Shown piece after piece: positions 1 through 9,470 of a DNA stretch of 42,851 nucleotides (position 1 is the first letter of the stretch; each line of letters begins with the position of its first letter). The position numbers were made by a program, and so were the translations under genes. Under the pieces are notes generated by a model that was not told the origin of the DNA, made no database searches, and worked only from the letters and a program-made list of their open reading frames with translations. Source of the DNA: Opitutus sp. (lineage in GTDB: Bacteria > Verrucomicrobiota > Verrucomicrobiae > Opitutales > Opitutaceae); assembly GCA_009695065.1 (NCBI GenBank), contig SIBR01000033.1:1-42851 (forward strand). Direction: 5' to 3'.

Positions 1-1
1 C

Positions 2-121
2 CTGGACACCTTCTTCCGCTTCTACAACGAGCAGCGGCCGCACAGCGCCTTCGGCATGGCCAACCCGAAAACACCGATGGAAGTCTATCGGCAGCCCATC
101 GCACTTGCCATCAACCAATGA
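2..121 (+). CDS. IS3-type transposase OrfB, C-terminal end (cut by window edge)
   Basis: Only the last 39 residues are inside the window. They carry the typical C-terminal motif of the rve/DDE integrase domain of IS3-like transposases, YNEQRPHSAFGMANPKTPMEVY-like (read as YNEQRPHSAFG followed by NPKTPMEVY), and end in TGA. The catalytic DDE residues would lie upstream, outside the window, so completeness cannot be judged. The protein would cut and join DNA during transposition. It marks mobile DNA next to the decayed region that follows. The OrfA fragment near 3.1 kb lies on the other strand and need not belong to the same element. Confidence 0.8.
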   Translation: MDTFFRFYNEQRPHSAFGMANPKTPMEVYRQPIALAINQ

Positions 122-226
122 CGACCCGATACATCCGTCCGACTTCGGGTCGACTCCTGCGGCAAGCTCTTCGGCTCCTGTCCTCGGAGTCGGCCAAGGC
201 TTCTAAAGCGCCTTTGTCTCTCATAA

Positions 227-442
227 CTTAATCTCCTCGATCCGCTGTCCAACGGATGGGGTCCACCTCACATCCTCGAAGAGATCCGCGAGGTCATCAA
301 CGCTAACATCGCTACGTTTGAAACCGAGGCGCTGGACCGGTCGCACGACTCGATCGGGTGATCGCCGCTCGTTGAGGGTGGCTACGAGGTGATCAACGCG
401 AACCTCGCGAATTTTCGGACAGACGCGACCAGTCAGGGGTAA
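227..442 (+). pseudogene. Decayed fragment with two copies of a 32-codon repeat
   Basis: The stretch 122-508 holds no intact gene. Within it one plus-strand frame reads EVINANIATFETEA from base 290 and again EVINANLANFRTDA from base 386. The copies are exactly 96 bases apart and in the same frame, with a TGA between them and a TAA at the end. This fits the remains of a protein made of 32-residue repeats, eroded next to a transposase. The minus-strand reading frame over the same bases has no recognisable features. I do not recognise the family; the repeat could also be a short tandem duplication in non-coding DNA. Confidence 0.4.
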
Positions 443-508
443 AGCTGAAGCCGCGAACAATCGCGCACGTGTTGTCACTGGCGTTGTCAGTTGGGCATTT
501 CCGAAACA

Positions 509-544
509 ACAAAAAACCCGTTAACAACTAGAGGCTAACGGGTT
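509..544 (-). terminator. Intrinsic terminator of tRNA-Val
   Basis: A perfect 9-bp stem (AACCCGTTA / TAACGGGTT, 515-523 with 536-544) with a 12-nt loop is followed, reading the minus strand, by a run of Ts (A-run at 509-516 on the plus strand). It starts about 8 bases after the CCA end of the tRNA gene, which is the expected place for a rho-independent terminator. Confidence 0.85.
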
Positions 545-551
545 CCGAAAC

Positions 552-628
552 TGGTGGACCTTACTGGACTCGAACCAGTGACCTTTTCCATGTCAAGGAA
601 ACGCTCTAACCAACTGAGCTAAAGGTCC
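552..628 (-). tRNA. tRNA-Val (anticodon GAC)
   Basis: The minus strand folds as a full cloverleaf: acceptor arms GGACCTT and AAGGTCC, a D-loop with AGCTCAGTTGGTTAGAGC, an anticodon stem TTTCC/GGAAA closing the loop TTGACAT, and a T-arm with GGTTCGAGTCC. The anticodon GAC reads the valine codons GTC/GTT. The 3' CCA is encoded (552-554). A terminator follows directly, so the gene is probably a single-gene transcript. Confidence 0.95.
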
Positions 629-850
629 GCAAAATTTGGAGGGGGGAATAAGCACTGTGAGGCATGGCTCGCGCAAGCAAAAAGCCGTCGAAAAGAACGG
701 AGCCGGTTTTGCCTGACGACGGAGCCTGATGAGCCATGCGGCCGCCGACGGGTATGCATCCGCATCGATTGCGGGTTCAAGGCGGTGGTGGATGCGAAAA
801 GTAAAAATGAGGCGCTTGAAAGCCGCGGCCATTTCGTGCGCAGATGCGGG

Positions 851-2512
851 ATGCTTCAGTCGCTCCGGATCAAGAACCTCGCTTTGCTGGAAGAAGTGGC
901 GCTCGACTTCGAGGCGGGGTTCACCGCGGTGACCGGCGAAACCGGCGCGGGCAAGAGCATCCTGCTCGGGGCGTTGAGCCTGCTGGCCGGCGAGCGCGCG
1001 GACAAGACCATCATCCGCCAGGGCGCGGCGGCGACGGAGGTCGAGGCCGGATTGTATTTCGAGAACGCGAAGCGGATGAATGCGCTGCTGGAGGAACTCG
1101 ACCTGCCGCCGTGCGAGGACGGCCGGCTGATCCTCAAGCGCAGCCTGCCGCGCGAAAAGCCGCCGAAGATCACGGTCAACGGCAGCCTCTCGACGCTCGC
1201 CGCATTGCAGCGTCTCGGCGAGCACTGGGTCGATTTTCACGGGCCGAGCGAGCCGCGGCGCCTCCTCAAGGAGAGCTGCCAACTGGAGTTGCTCGATCTT
1301 TTCGGCCGGGCCGGGGAGACCGCCGCCACCTACCGGGCGAGTTACCGCACGTGGCGCGAACTTCTCGCCGAACGCGACCGGATCGCCCGCGAAACGAAAT
1401 TGTCGCCCGATCAAATCGATTTTCTCGGCAACCAGCTCGCGCAAATCGACGCACTGGAGCTGACCGACGAGGCGATCGAGGCGCTTGAGCGCGATCACCA
1501 GCGCATGAGCCGCTCGCAGGAATTGATTGAGCTCGCGTCGGCGCTGGCCGCCGGGCTGACGGGCGAGGAGGGCGTGCAGGGCCGGGTGGCCGCGCTGTTG
1601 CGCGAGGCGCGGCAACTCGAGGGCATCGATGCCGCCAGCAAGCCCCTAGCGGACCGGCTGGCCTCGGCCGTGGTCGAGTTGAACGACCTCGGCGCCGAAT
1701 TTTCCGCGCTCGGCAACGAATTGCAGTTCGATCCGGAGCAGGCCGAGCAGCTTGAGGCGCGGATGACGACGTGGCTCGAGCTGAAGCGCAAGCATGGCGG
1801 CGACGTGCGCGCCGTGACGGCCGCGCGGGACGAACTGCGGCGCCGGCTCGAGGTGCAGGGCGATCTCGAGGGCACGCTTGGCCGTCTAAAACAACAGATC
1901 GGCACCGCCGCGCGCGCAGCGAAGAAAGATGCGCAGACCCTCCGGGCCGTACGTGAAAAGGCCGCGCGGGACCTGGCGAAAGTCGCGGCGCGCGCGATCC
2001 TCCAGCTTGGCTTTCAGAAGGCGGAGTTTCAGGTGCGGATCGTGGCGCTGCCCGAACTGGGGCCGGCCGGCGATTGCTCCTGTGAGTTTTTGTTTTCGCC
2101 CAACGTCGGCGAGGCGCCGCTGCCGTTGAACCGGGTGGCATCGAGCGGCGAACTCGCCCGCGTCATGCTCGCACTCAAGACCGTGCTCGCGGATCTCGAC
2201 GATGTGCCTCTGCTCGTGTTCGACGAAGTCGATGCCAACGTCGGCGGCGAGATTGGACGCGTAGTCGGGGAGAAAATGGCCGGGATCGCGCGCAGTCATC
2301 AAGTGCTGTGCGTGACCCACCTGCCGCAGGTGGCGGCTCAGGCCACGTGTCATCTGGTGGTGGCCAAGGATCAGTCGAAGGATCGCGCGGTGGTTTCGAT
2401 CGTGCCCATCCAGGCCAGCCGGAAGGCGCGGGTGAGCGAACTCGCGCGAATGCTGGGCGACCGCACGGCGAAGAGCGCGCTGGCGCACGCCGAGGAATTG
2501 CTGCCGCGGTAG
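851..2512 (+). CDS. recN: DNA repair protein RecN
   Basis: RecN is an SMC-like ATPase that gathers broken DNA ends during double-strand break repair. The 553-residue product has the family length and layout: Walker A GETGAGKS at residues 29-36, a long coiled-coil middle rich in Leu, Glu and Arg (about 150-370), then the ABC signature ASSGELARVMLALK and Walker B LLVFDEVDANVGGE, followed by VLCVTHLPQVAAQA with the switch His. The start MLQSLRIKNLALLEE matches the usual RecN N-terminus. An in-frame ATG at 785 would add 22 residues with no family resemblance. No clear ribosome site precedes either start. It stands alone, with an IS-related gene on the opposite strand downstream. Confidence 0.95.
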   Translation: MLQSLRIKNLALLEEVALDFEAGFTAVTGETGAGKSILLGALSLLAGERADKTIIRQGAAATEVEAGLYFENAKRMNALLEELDLPPCEDGRLILKRSLPREKPPKITVNGSLSTLAALQRLGEHWVDFHGPSEPRRLLKESCQLELLDLFGRAGETAATYRASYRTWRELLAERDRIARETKLSPDQIDFLGNQLAQIDALELTDEAIEALERDHQRMSRSQELIELASALAAGLTGEEGVQGRVAALLREARQLEGIDAASKPLADRLASAVVELNDLGAEFSALGNELQFDPEQAEQLEARMTTWLELKRKHGGDVRAVTAARDELRRRLEVQGDLEGTLGRLKQQIGTAARAAKKDAQTLRAVREKAARDLAKVAARAILQLGFQKAEFQVRIVALPELGPAGDCSCEFLFSPNVGEAPLPLNRVASSGELARVMLALKTVLADLDDVPLLVFDEVDANVGGEIGRVVGEKMAGIARSHQVLCVTHLPQVAAQATCHLVVAKDQSKDRAVVSIVPIQASRKARVSELARMLGDRTAKSALAHAEELLPR

Positions 2513-2536
2513 GTGCGGCCCGGCTTTGCCGGCGAC

Positions 2537-3106
2537 TTATCGCAGGAAAGCGCCCGCGGCCGCCCGCGCCGCCGCGCCGCCAAGGATCCGCCAGAGGTCG
2601 CCCGAGTTCACCTGTGCGGCGCTGCCGCTCAGCGTGAAGGGCATGCTCATTGGATAATATTGTTTGTCGGCGGAGGTGCCGTTGAGGACGCCGAGGCGGT
2701 TCAGGAGCTGCGCGAGGTGGGCCTTGCCCGCGAGTTTCAGCTGCAGTTCGAGCGGCTGGTTTTGATTCGGGACCCCGGCCTGGTGCGTGATGCTGCCGGT
2801 GCCGCTCAAACGCATCGACGGCGACAGGAACTCGACGGTGGTCAGCCTCAGGTTGAGGTCGGCCCCGCGCTCGATTTTCATGGTGAACGTGTCAAAGGCC
2901 ATTTCGTTCAACTCCGTGTTCTCCCGCTCCAGTTCCTTGAGGCGCTTCGCCTCGTTGACCTCCATCATGCCGAACTGTCGCTTCCAACGGTGATAGGTCT
3001 GCTCCGAGATGTTCTTTTCCTTGCTGATCTCCACGATGCTTTTGCCGCCGTCGGCCGCCCGCAAAATGCGGATCTTGTCTTCCGTCGTATGTCTTTTGCC
3101 TTTCAT
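2537..3106 (-). pseudogene. Chimera: IS3 OrfA N-terminus joined to the tail of an AsmA-like protein
   Basis: The open frame starts at the ATG at 3106 with MKGKRHTTEDKIRIL, a helix-turn-helix region (ISEQTYHRWKRQFG) and the start of a Leu-zipper region (AKRLKELERENTEL). These are typical of IS3-family OrfA. At about residue 65-68 (near base 2910) the resemblance stops. The remaining 120 residues (AFDTFTMKIERGADLNLRL, LSPSMRLSGTGSI, QLLNRLGVLNG) look like the end of an AsmA-type membrane-assembly protein of the kind common in Verrucomicrobiota. I read this as an insertion plus deletion that replaced the front of the AsmA gene. The frame is open throughout, so a 189-residue fusion could be made, but neither half should work as in its parent. 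Confidence 0.7.
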
Positions 3107-3149
3107 GGTCTGGGCCTTTTTCTTGGCCCAGACTAACACCCAAGGCGGC

Positions 3150-3171
3150 TCAAATTTTCGGGGTCAGGTCA
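3150..3171 (-). repeat. Probable terminal inverted repeat of the IS3-type element
   Basis: About 65 bases upstream of the OrfA start, the minus strand reads TGACCTGACCCCGAAAATTT. A TG start and a short AT-rich stretch at this distance from OrfA are what an IS3-family left end looks like. The partner end has been lost with the OrfB part, so the boundary is inferred from one side only. Confidence 0.45.
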
Positions 3172-3273
3172 GGAGGCTTGGCGCGGGATTGAGACGGGTC
3201 AAGCGAGGCGCCGGGATCGGCCGGCCGGGTGACAGTGCGGTGCGTGGCGGTCGCCACCGCGCCGGTCGGATGA

Positions 3274-4696
3274 TTGCTTTTCTTTCTCAGGTTCGCCGCG
3301 CAAGGATTGCGCCCGTTCCCCATAGAAAAGCTCATTCGCTTTCTCGCGGTGTTCACCGCGTTCACGGCCTTTGCCTTCGCGGAGCCGTTCGCCCCTTCCG
3401 GCATCTTCCTAACTTGGCAGCACGATCCAACCACGACCATGACGATCGACTGGCACTCGATCGACGGCGAGGACGGCGAGATCGAACTCGTTAAGAGTGA
3501 GGCCCAGCACTAGATCCCCATCACCATCCCCGTGGTGGCCAAGGCGCGGACGGCGGTGCTGGAGTATCGGGCCCTGGGAGCGGGCGCGTGGATCAAGGCG
3601 ACCGGAAAGAGCGAACCGTATCCGTTTGTCGAGGAGCGCTGCAGGGCCTGCATCGCGACGGCTACAGCCAGCCGTTCGCACCGCAGGGGAGAACCATTCA
3701 CCGGGTCGAGCTGACCGGCTTGAAATCGGACACGCTTTACGAGTTTCGCTTCGATGCCGAGGGCAAGGTGCATCGCTTCCGTACGCTCCCGCAGACGCTG
3801 TCGCGCGAGGTGCGCATCGCGATGGGTGGCGACGTGGGTTACGGGGTTTGGACGGAGCGGATGAACCGGCTCGCGGCGTCCTACGATCCCGACTTTGCGG
3901 TGTGGGGCGGCGACCTTGCCTACGGCGACGGCGAGCGGCAGCGCCTGGGCCGCTGGTACAGTTTTTTGATTCGCTGACGAAATCATTCGTGACGAAGGAC
4001 GGCCGGCGCATCCCTGTGCTCCTTACGACGGGCAACCACGAGACGACCGGTGGTTACTACGCGAGTGCGAAGATCACCGCGCTGCTCAAAGGGCCCTATG
4101 TACAGGACGACGCGACGCGCCGGAAGATCGCGCCCTATTTTTTCAGCTTCTTCGCGTTCCCGGGACAGCCGGGCTACAACGTGATGGACGTCGGCAACTA
4201 CCTGAGCGTGGTCCTGCTCGATTCGGGCCACAACAATCCGCAGGACGGCGCGCAGGCGGCGTGGCTCGACCAGACGCTCGGCGCGCGGGCGAAGGTGCCG
4301 TATGTTTTTCCTGTCTACCACGTGCCCGCATTTCCGTCGCTGCGTTCACAGACCGATCCGAGCGTCGTGGGTGGGCGCCGCAATTGGGTGCCGCTGTTCG
4401 AAAAGCACCATTTGCCGGTCGTGTTTGAGAATCACGACCACAACTACAAGCGCACCTACCCGATCAAGGACGGCAAAAAGGATCCGGCCAACGGGACGGT
4501 GTATCTCGGCGACGGCTCATGGGGCGTGCTCGTGAGCGGCGTGGCCGAGGATGCGGCGGAGAAGCGCTGGTATCTGGAGAGAGCGGAACCGCTCAATCAT
4601 TTCATCCTGGCGCGCCTGACTGGCGCCGGCGCGCAGTTCGAAGCCATCAGCCTCAAGGGCGACACGATCGATCGCTACAGCGTGAAGCCGCGCTGA
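3274..4696 (+). pseudogene. Purple acid phosphatase-like metallophosphoesterase, broken by a stop and two frameshifts
   Basis: Three frames together make one secreted phosphatase. The first (3274-3513) has a signal peptide (IRFLAVFTAFTAFAFA) and the start of the N-terminal fibronectin-like domain, and ends in TAG at 3511; the same frame continues for about 45 codons. A one-base loss near 3640 moves to the frame with GLKSDTLYEFRFD and the metal motif GGDLAYGDG. A second loss near 3958, beside a run of six Ts, moves to the frame with GNHE, YHVPAFPS and NHDHNYKRT, which supply the remaining metal ligands. All metal motifs survive, so inactivation is recent or the lesions are sequence errors. The gene begins 100 bp from the IS end at 3171. 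Substrate unknown; such enzymes release phosphate from esters outside the cytoplasm. Confidence 0.8.
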
Positions 4697-4722
4697 GGGG
4701 GAACCCGACCGGCGATCTGAGA

Positions 4723-4756
4723 AAAGCCGGAGGAAATGCTACGGCGCTCCGGCTTT
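4723..4756 (-). terminator. Possible terminator between converging phosphatase remnant and dehydratase
   Basis: A 10-bp perfect stem, AAAGCCGGAG (4723-4732) with CTCCGGCTTT (4747-4756), overlaps the stop codon of the dehydratase. On the minus strand it is followed by TTTTCT, a short and imperfect T-run. It lies between two converging genes and could work in either direction, weakly. Confidence 0.4.
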
Positions 4757-6703
4757 CGCTGCGAACGCGGCTTGTTCCGCCTTCGCACCCGCCTGCAGCA
4801 AGTGGGTGATGCACTCCACGTCGTAGACGCAGCCGCCCCAGGGTCCGCCACTCGCATTCTGCAGCGCGGCCCAGAGGCGGGTGTCGGCGGGGACGCGCGG
4901 GTCCATCGCGAGGTCGGGGTGCATGGGGCGCGCGGCGAAGTCGGACTCGGGGATGTTGAGGACATCGACGGAGCCTTCGAGCGTGCGGGTGTCGACGCGC
5001 ACGCGGATGAGGTCGCCGTTGCGGACTTTCCCGATGGGGCCGCCGGCCCAGGCTTCGGGACTCACGTGGCCGAGGCAGGCTCCCGTGGATACTCCCGAGA
5101 AACGGCCGTCGGTGACGAGCGCGATGCGTTTGCCTTCCTTCATGTATTTCAGCGCATTGGTGATTTGGGCGGTCTCGGGCATGCCAATGCCGGGGCCGAG
5201 GCCGATGAGGACCATCGTGTCGCCGGCTTTTACGCTGCCGGATTTGAGCGCCGCAATGGCGCGGGCCTCGGTCGTGAAGACGCGCGCGGGGCCTTCGTGG
5301 AGGTAAACACCATCCGCGCCGATCACGTCGGGGGCGATGGCGGTGCTCTTCACGAGTGCGCCCTCGGGGGCGAGGTTGCCGCGGAGAAACGTGATCGTGC
5401 TCGTGAGGCCGCGCTCGCGGGCGCGCGTCGGCGACATGATGACGTCGTCGGGGTCGATGCCGTCGAGGGCGGTGAGCTTGGCGCGGAGGCGCACGCGGCG
5501 CTCGGACGTTTCCCACCACGTGAGATTTTCGCCGAGGGTGCGGCCGGTGACGGTGCGGGCGTCGAGCTTGAGGAGACCGGCGTCGCGGAGGTGGAGCATC
5601 ACCTCGGGCACGCCGCCGGCTAGGAAGACCTGCACGGTGGCGTAGTGCTGCGGGCCATTCGGGAGGACGTCGACGAGGCGCGGGACGGAGCGGTTGATGC
5701 GTGCCCAGTCGTCGACGGTCGGGCGGGGGAGGCCGGCGGCGTGCGCGATGGCGGGGAGGTGGAGCGTGAGATTGGTGGAGCCGCCGAAGGCCGCGTGGGT
5801 GACCATGGCGTTGTGAATCGAATCGACGGTGAGAAGGTCGCGGGTCTTCGTGCCGCGCTGTTCCAACTCCAGCAGGGCGAGGGCGGAGCGGCGGGCGAGG
5901 TCGCGCCAGATCTCGGCGCCGGAGGGCGCGAGGGCGCCGTGCGGGAGGGTGAGGCCGAGCGCTTCGGCGACGACCTGGCTGGTCGCGGCCGTGCCCATGA
6001 ACTGGCAGCCACCGCCGGGGGAGCCACAGGCCTTGCAGCCCATCTCGGCGGCGTGGTCGAGGGTGATTTCCTCGCGCGCGAAGCGTGTCGCGAGCGTCTG
6101 CACCTTGCCGGTGTCCTCGGCCTCCTCGGCGAGGAGCGTCACGCCGCCGGGCACGAGGATGGTCGGGAGATCGGGCGAGCCGGCGAGGGCGAGCAGCATC
6201 GCGGGCAGGCCCTTGTCGCACGTCGCCACGCCGAGCACGCCGTGGCGGGTGGGGAGCGAGCGGATGAGGCGGCGGAAGATGATGGCGGCGTCGTTGCGGT
6301 AGGCGAGGGAGTCGAGCATGCCGGCCGTGCCGTTGGTGCGGCCGTCGCACGGATCGCTGCAATACGCGGCGAAGGGAATCGCGCCGTGCGCGGAGAACGT
6401 GCGCGCGGCCTCCTCCATGAGCAGCCCGACCTCCCAATGACCGGTGTGGTAACCGAGTGCGACCGGCGTGCCGTCGGGCGCGCGGATGCCACCCTGCGTG
6501 CTCAGGATCAGAAATTGTTTCCCGCGCATCGCGCCGGGGGCCCAGCCCATGCCGGCGTTTTGCGTCCACCCAAAAAGGTCGCCGCTGGCCATCGCGCGGA
6601 GCTGGGCCGCCTCGAGCGGCAGGTGGCCAGTCGGGCCGGGCGCGGTGGTGCGCAACGCGTAGATCGCTTCGTTGCCGGAATCGAAAATCGGGTGAGTGGA
6701 CAT
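4739..6703 (-). CDS. yjhG: Sugar-acid dehydratase, IlvD/Edd family, YjhG/YagF type
   Basis: The 654-residue product matches the YjhG/YagF branch of the IlvD/Edd dehydratases along its whole length. In E. coli these convert D-xylonate to 2-keto-3-deoxy-xylonate, a step in non-phosphorylative pentose use. Landmarks are [15 protein letters not shown] near the start, [22 protein letters not shown] and [13 protein letters not shown] (cysteines for the iron-sulfur cluster), [30 protein letters not shown] and the C-terminal [15 protein letters not shown]. The ATG at 6703 gives the family N-terminus; the frame stays open further upstream but that part overlaps the rhomboid gene and is unrelated. No aldolase, dehydrogenase or transporter for such a pathway is nearby, so the substrate is inferred from family alone. 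Confidence 0.88.
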   Translation of the reverse strand: MSTHPIFDSGNEAIYALRTTAPGPTGHLPLEAAQLRAMASGDLFGWTQNAGMGWAPGAMRGKQFLILSTQGGIRAPDGTPVALGYHTGHWEVGLLMEEAARTFSAHGAIPFAAYCSDPCDGRTNGTAGMLDSLAYRNDAAIIFRRLIRSLPTRHGVLGVATCDKGLPAMLLALAGSPDLPTILVPGGVTLLAEEAEDTGKVQTLATRFAREEITLDHAAEMGCKACGSPGGGCQFMGTAATSQVVAEALGLTLPHGALAPSGAEIWRDLARRSALALLELEQRGTKTRDLLTVDSIHNAMVTHAAFGGSTNLTLHLPAIAHAAGLPRPTVDDWARINRSVPRLVDVLPNGPQHYATVQVFLAGGVPEVMLHLRDAGLLKLDARTVTGRTLGENLTWWETSERRVRLRAKLTALDGIDPDDVIMSPTRARERGLTSTITFLRGNLAPEGALVKSTAIAPDVIGADGVYLHEGPARVFTTEARAIAALKSGSVKAGDTMVLIGLGPGIGMPETAQITNALKYMKEGKRIALVTDGRFSGVSTGACLGHVSPEAWAGGPIGKVRNGDLIRVRVDTRTLEGSVDVLNIPESDFAARPMHPDLAMDPRVPADTRLWAALQNASGGPWGGCVYDVECITHLLQAGAKAEQAAFAAKAGAP

Positions 6704-6789
6704 TGGAGGGGCGAAAGAGGAGGGCGGCGAAACTGTGGCGGCTTCGGGGCGCGCGAACAGCCTGAATCGCGATCGCGCCGGCCGGATTG

Positions 6790-7650
6790 TCAGGCGGTCC
6801 GTCGTTTGACCGAGCGCGACACGGCGCAGAATCCGATCAGCAGGCCGGCGCCGAATCCGGTCACGTGCGCGAGGACGTCGATGTGGATCCCGCCGGCACC
6901 GTAGAGGCCGAGGACGGTCAGGCCCGCCGCCAGCGGAACGAACACGGAGCGCCAGCGGTGCGGATGATCGGCGCGGACGACGATGCGGATGGCGCGGCCG
7001 GTCAACAGCCCGAGCCCGGCAAAGATCGCGGTCGAGGCTCCGAGGGACCGGTAGGCGGCGGGATAGTTCATGACGGCCACGGCGAAATTCCCCGCGACCG
7101 ACGAAAGCGCGATCAGCCCCCAGCCCCGGGCGCGCCCGAGCGTCGCCAGCACGGCGGCAAACACGAGGATCCCACTGAGCCCGTTCGAGACCAGGTGGTC
7201 GGCGTCCGCGTGCAGAAACAGCGCGGTGGCCGGCCGCCACCATTCGTGGCGTTCGAAGACTGCTTCCGCGTCGAGCGCGCCGGCCCCGGTCCAAGCGGGC
7301 CGCGTGACCTGACCCCAGTAAACCGCGATGACCCCCAGGCTCCAAAACAGGGGACTGAGGAAATCCGTGAGGCGCGGAACCTCGCCCGCTTCGAGCGGTG
7401 GCGGCGGCCAGTGCAGGCTCTCGTGGTCGAAGCGGCCGAGTTGTTCCCACGCCGACCCCGCGGCGGTCGGTTCCACGAGGAGGCGAATGCGGCCGCCGTC
7501 TGCCGGCACGAGCCAGCACGGCCAGCCCGTCGCCAGCACCACCAGGCTGTGCTGAAAAGCATCGGCCGGGGTCGCGTAGGTCCCCACCTCAATGAGGTCT
7601 CCGGGCCGCGGCTCGCTCTCCGCCGCGGTTGACAAATCCGACGATGACAT
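6790..7650 (-). CDS. Rhomboid-family intramembrane serine protease
   Basis: Rhomboids cut membrane proteins inside the bilayer with a Ser-His dyad. The 286-residue product has a soluble N-terminal part of about 95 residues, then roughly six hydrophobic segments. [10 protein letters not shown] (147-156) gives the conserved H-x4-H-x3-N of helix 2, Ser206 lies in [13 protein letters not shown], and His262 lies in [12 protein letters not shown]. The residue after the catalytic Ser is Thr where most rhomboids have Gly (GxSG), so activity is likely but not certain. Start chosen at the ATG at 7650; an ATG at 7752 is also open but adds an arginine-rich stretch without resemblance. It is 86 bp upstream of the dehydratase on the same strand and may share its transcript. 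Confidence 0.85.
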   Translation of the reverse strand: MSSSDLSTAAESEPRPGDLIEVGTYATPADAFQHSLVVLATGWPCWLVPADGGRIRLLVEPTAAGSAWEQLGRFDHESLHWPPPPLEAGEVPRLTDFLSPLFWSLGVIAVYWGQVTRPAWTGAGALDAEAVFERHEWWRPATALFLHADADHLVSNGLSGILVFAAVLATLGRARGWGLIALSSVAGNFAVAVMNYPAAYRSLGASTAIFAGLGLLTGRAIRIVVRADHPHRWRSVFVPLAAGLTVLGLYGAGGIHIDVLAHVTGFGAGLLIGFCAVSRSVKRRTA

Positions 7651-7764
7651 CACCCGGATGGAAAAGCAGTCCCACGCCGGGTTCCACTGTGAAACGCGGC
7701 GGGGGCCGGCACGCGTGGAATCGTCGTTGCGGCGATTTCCGCCGCGCTTCATTTTCGAGCGCGA

Positions 7765-8106
7765 TTGAACCCTCGTAAGATAAATTTCATCTCCGTCGTG
7801 CTGCTGGCGATCGGCCTGGGCGCGGCCCTCGTCATTTATTTGACGATTCCGGAGGACATGGTCGATCCGGTGGTGGAGGGGATCCGTTCCTCGAAAAAAT
7901 ATATGCGCGAGATGCGGGTGATCGGGGGATCGGCCACCCTGATGCTGTCGGATTTTGCGCATTGGTTCGCCGGCTTCTGGCGGGGCCGGGCGCTGGGCGG
8001 CACGGTGGCGGTTCTCACCGTGGTCGCGACGTTGATCTTCCGTTTTGTGGCGGCGCGGCCCGACATCTACGCGCCCGATCGGGCGCCGGGAAACAAGTCG
8101 TCCTAG
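7765..8106 (+). CDS. Small membrane protein, unknown function
   Basis: A 113-residue product with a hydrophobic segment near the N-terminus (ISVVLLAIGLGAALVIYL) and a second around residues 78-95 (LGGTVAVLTVVATLIFRFVA), joined by a polar loop of about 50 residues with KKYMREMRV. This predicts a two-span inner-membrane protein. The start is TTG with no strong ribosome site, so the exact N-terminus is open. It diverges from the rhomboid gene (114 bp between starts) and lies about 100 bp before the BNR gene. I do not recognise the family. Confidence 0.6.
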   Translation: MNPRKINFISVVLLAIGLGAALVIYLTIPEDMVDPVVEGIRSSKKYMREMRVIGGSATLMLSDFAHWFAGFWRGRALGGTVAVLTVVATLIFRFVAARPDIYAPDRAPGNKSS

Positions 8107-8204
8107 CGCGTCGGCGCGCAGCGGGCTTTCGACCCGTGCCTCGCGTGGGAAAAAGCTGGGAGACTCGGCGGGGTTGGCTGACACTGAAGCATCCCCTCAA
8201 CCTC

Positions 8205-9470
8205 ATGAAGCCTTCCCCATCCCCGACCCGACGCCAGTTTCTCTCCACCACGGCCGCGACGGCCGGGGGCATGCTGTTGCTGGGGGGCGCGCGGAAACTC
8301 GTCGCTGCGTCCTCGGCGGTGGCTTCGACCGAACACTTTTATTATCGGCTGGGCCCGGCCTGGCCCTACATCGACTCGCAACGGAATAACAAAGCCTTCG
8401 GCTTCGGCGACGGTCAGATCGTGCTGTCCGAAGACAGCGGCAAAACGTGGCCGCATCGCGCGGCGTTCGCCGAGGCGGCCAACATCACGTTCAGCTGCAT
8501 CCTGAAGAATGGAAACATCCTCTTCGCCACCCGGGAGCGGATCTTTCTGAGCACCGACAATCTGAAATCACATCGGCCCGCCCAGGTGCAGCATCGCGAC
8601 GGCTCGCCGTATCTCCCGCACCCGCCCGTCGATCCCAAGCTGCCCGGCTGGTATTTCCACTCGCTGGATGGCGAGCACACGTGGGACGTGAACGGCCAGG
8701 AGATGCTCGTGTGGGGCAACTACTGCAATGTCGTCGGCGGCGCGGTGCCGGTGAACATCTACTATTCCACCGACAGCGGGCAGACCATCAAGGTCGCCTA
8801 TTCCTTCGGGCAGAATGCGCGTTTCCAGCAGAAGGGCGCGAAGCCGGGCACGCTGCTGGGTGCGGCCGGGAATCCGGTCATCTGCCGGCACGTTCACTGC
8901 GTGGCCTATAATCCCGACGAGAACGCATTTTACGCCTGCACCGGGGATATCGACCGCGGGATTGGCAAGGAATGCCACTGGTTGCGCGGCACGTATGACG
9001 CGAGGGCGGATGCGTGGGACTGGAAGGTGGTCCTGTCGGTGGACTCCGATTCGCGCTTCAAGTCGGGCGGCATCAATTTCGTCGACGGCAGGCTCTACTG
9101 GATTTCCGACGCGAACGGCCCCAAGGTCGGGCCCCGGCACGATCGGGGCATTTTCACCTGTGCGCCGGCCGACCTCGCGAACCGCGCCGCCCATACGCTG
9201 TTGTTCAACCCCGAGTTCGAATCCGCGAACCTGATCATTCAAGACGGCGTGATGATCGCTTCCCATTGTGCCCCGGCTTCCACTTATGCCACGGGATTCA
9301 TCTACTCGCCGGACATGGGCAAAACCTGGGTGCAGTACGACCTCAAGGAGTTCGGCCCGCGGTCGGGCGTGCGCTTCCACAAAAAGAACAGCGATGGCTG
9401 GTTTCGCGTCGATTTGAGAAAGGGCTGGATCGATTTCGGCGAAGTCCTGTTCATCAAGCCCAAGCGGTGA
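8205..9470 (+). CDS. Tat-exported BNR-repeat (sialidase-like) protein
   Basis: The 421-residue product starts with a twin-arginine leader (TRRQFLSTTAATAGG, then a hydrophobic stretch and an Ala-rich cleavage region), so it should be folded in the cytoplasm and exported by Tat. The mature part holds several Asp-box/BNR motifs, SEDSGKTW, STDSGQTI and SPDMGKTW, which form turns of a beta-propeller as in sialidases and related glycan-binding proteins. Catalytic arginines of true sialidases cannot be assigned from the sequence alone, so enzymatic activity is not claimed. The start is the ATG at 8205, which places the leader correctly. It is followed by a truncated second Tat-leader gene. Confidence 0.8.
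   Translation: MKPSPSPTRRQFLSTTAATAGGMLLLGGARKLVAASSAVASTEHFYYRLGPAWPYIDSQRNNKAFGFGDGQIVLSEDSGKTWPHRAAFAEAANITFSCILKNGNILFATRERIFLSTDNLKSHRPAQVQHRDGSPYLPHPPVDPKLPGWYFHSLDGEHTWDVNGQEMLVWGNYCNVVGGAVPVNIYYSTDSGQTIKVAYSFGQNARFQQKGAKPGTLLGAAGNPVICRHVHCVAYNPDENAFYACTGDIDRGIGKECHWLRGTYDARADAWDWKVVLSVDSDSRFKSGGINFVDGRLYWISDANGPKVGPRHDRGIFTCAPADLANRAAHTLLFNPEFESANLIIQDGVMIASHCAPASTYATGFIYSPDMGKTWVQYDLKEFGPRSGVRFHKKNSDGWFRVDLRKGWIDFGEVLFIKPKR

Noticed and set aside
593..1615. Long minus-strand open frame of 340 codons across tRNA-Val and recN
   Set aside because: It lies opposite recN, crosses the tRNA gene and has no family motif; long antisense frames are expected at this GC content.
6704..7519. N-terminal extension of the dehydratase frame up to 7519
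   Set aside because: It would cover the rhomboid gene in another frame and has only Arg/Pro/Gly-rich sequence; the family N-terminus begins at the ATG at 6703.
7765..8106. Regarding the small membrane frame as non-coding
   Set aside because: Two clean hydrophobic segments and codon use like its neighbours favour a real gene, although the TTG start is weak.
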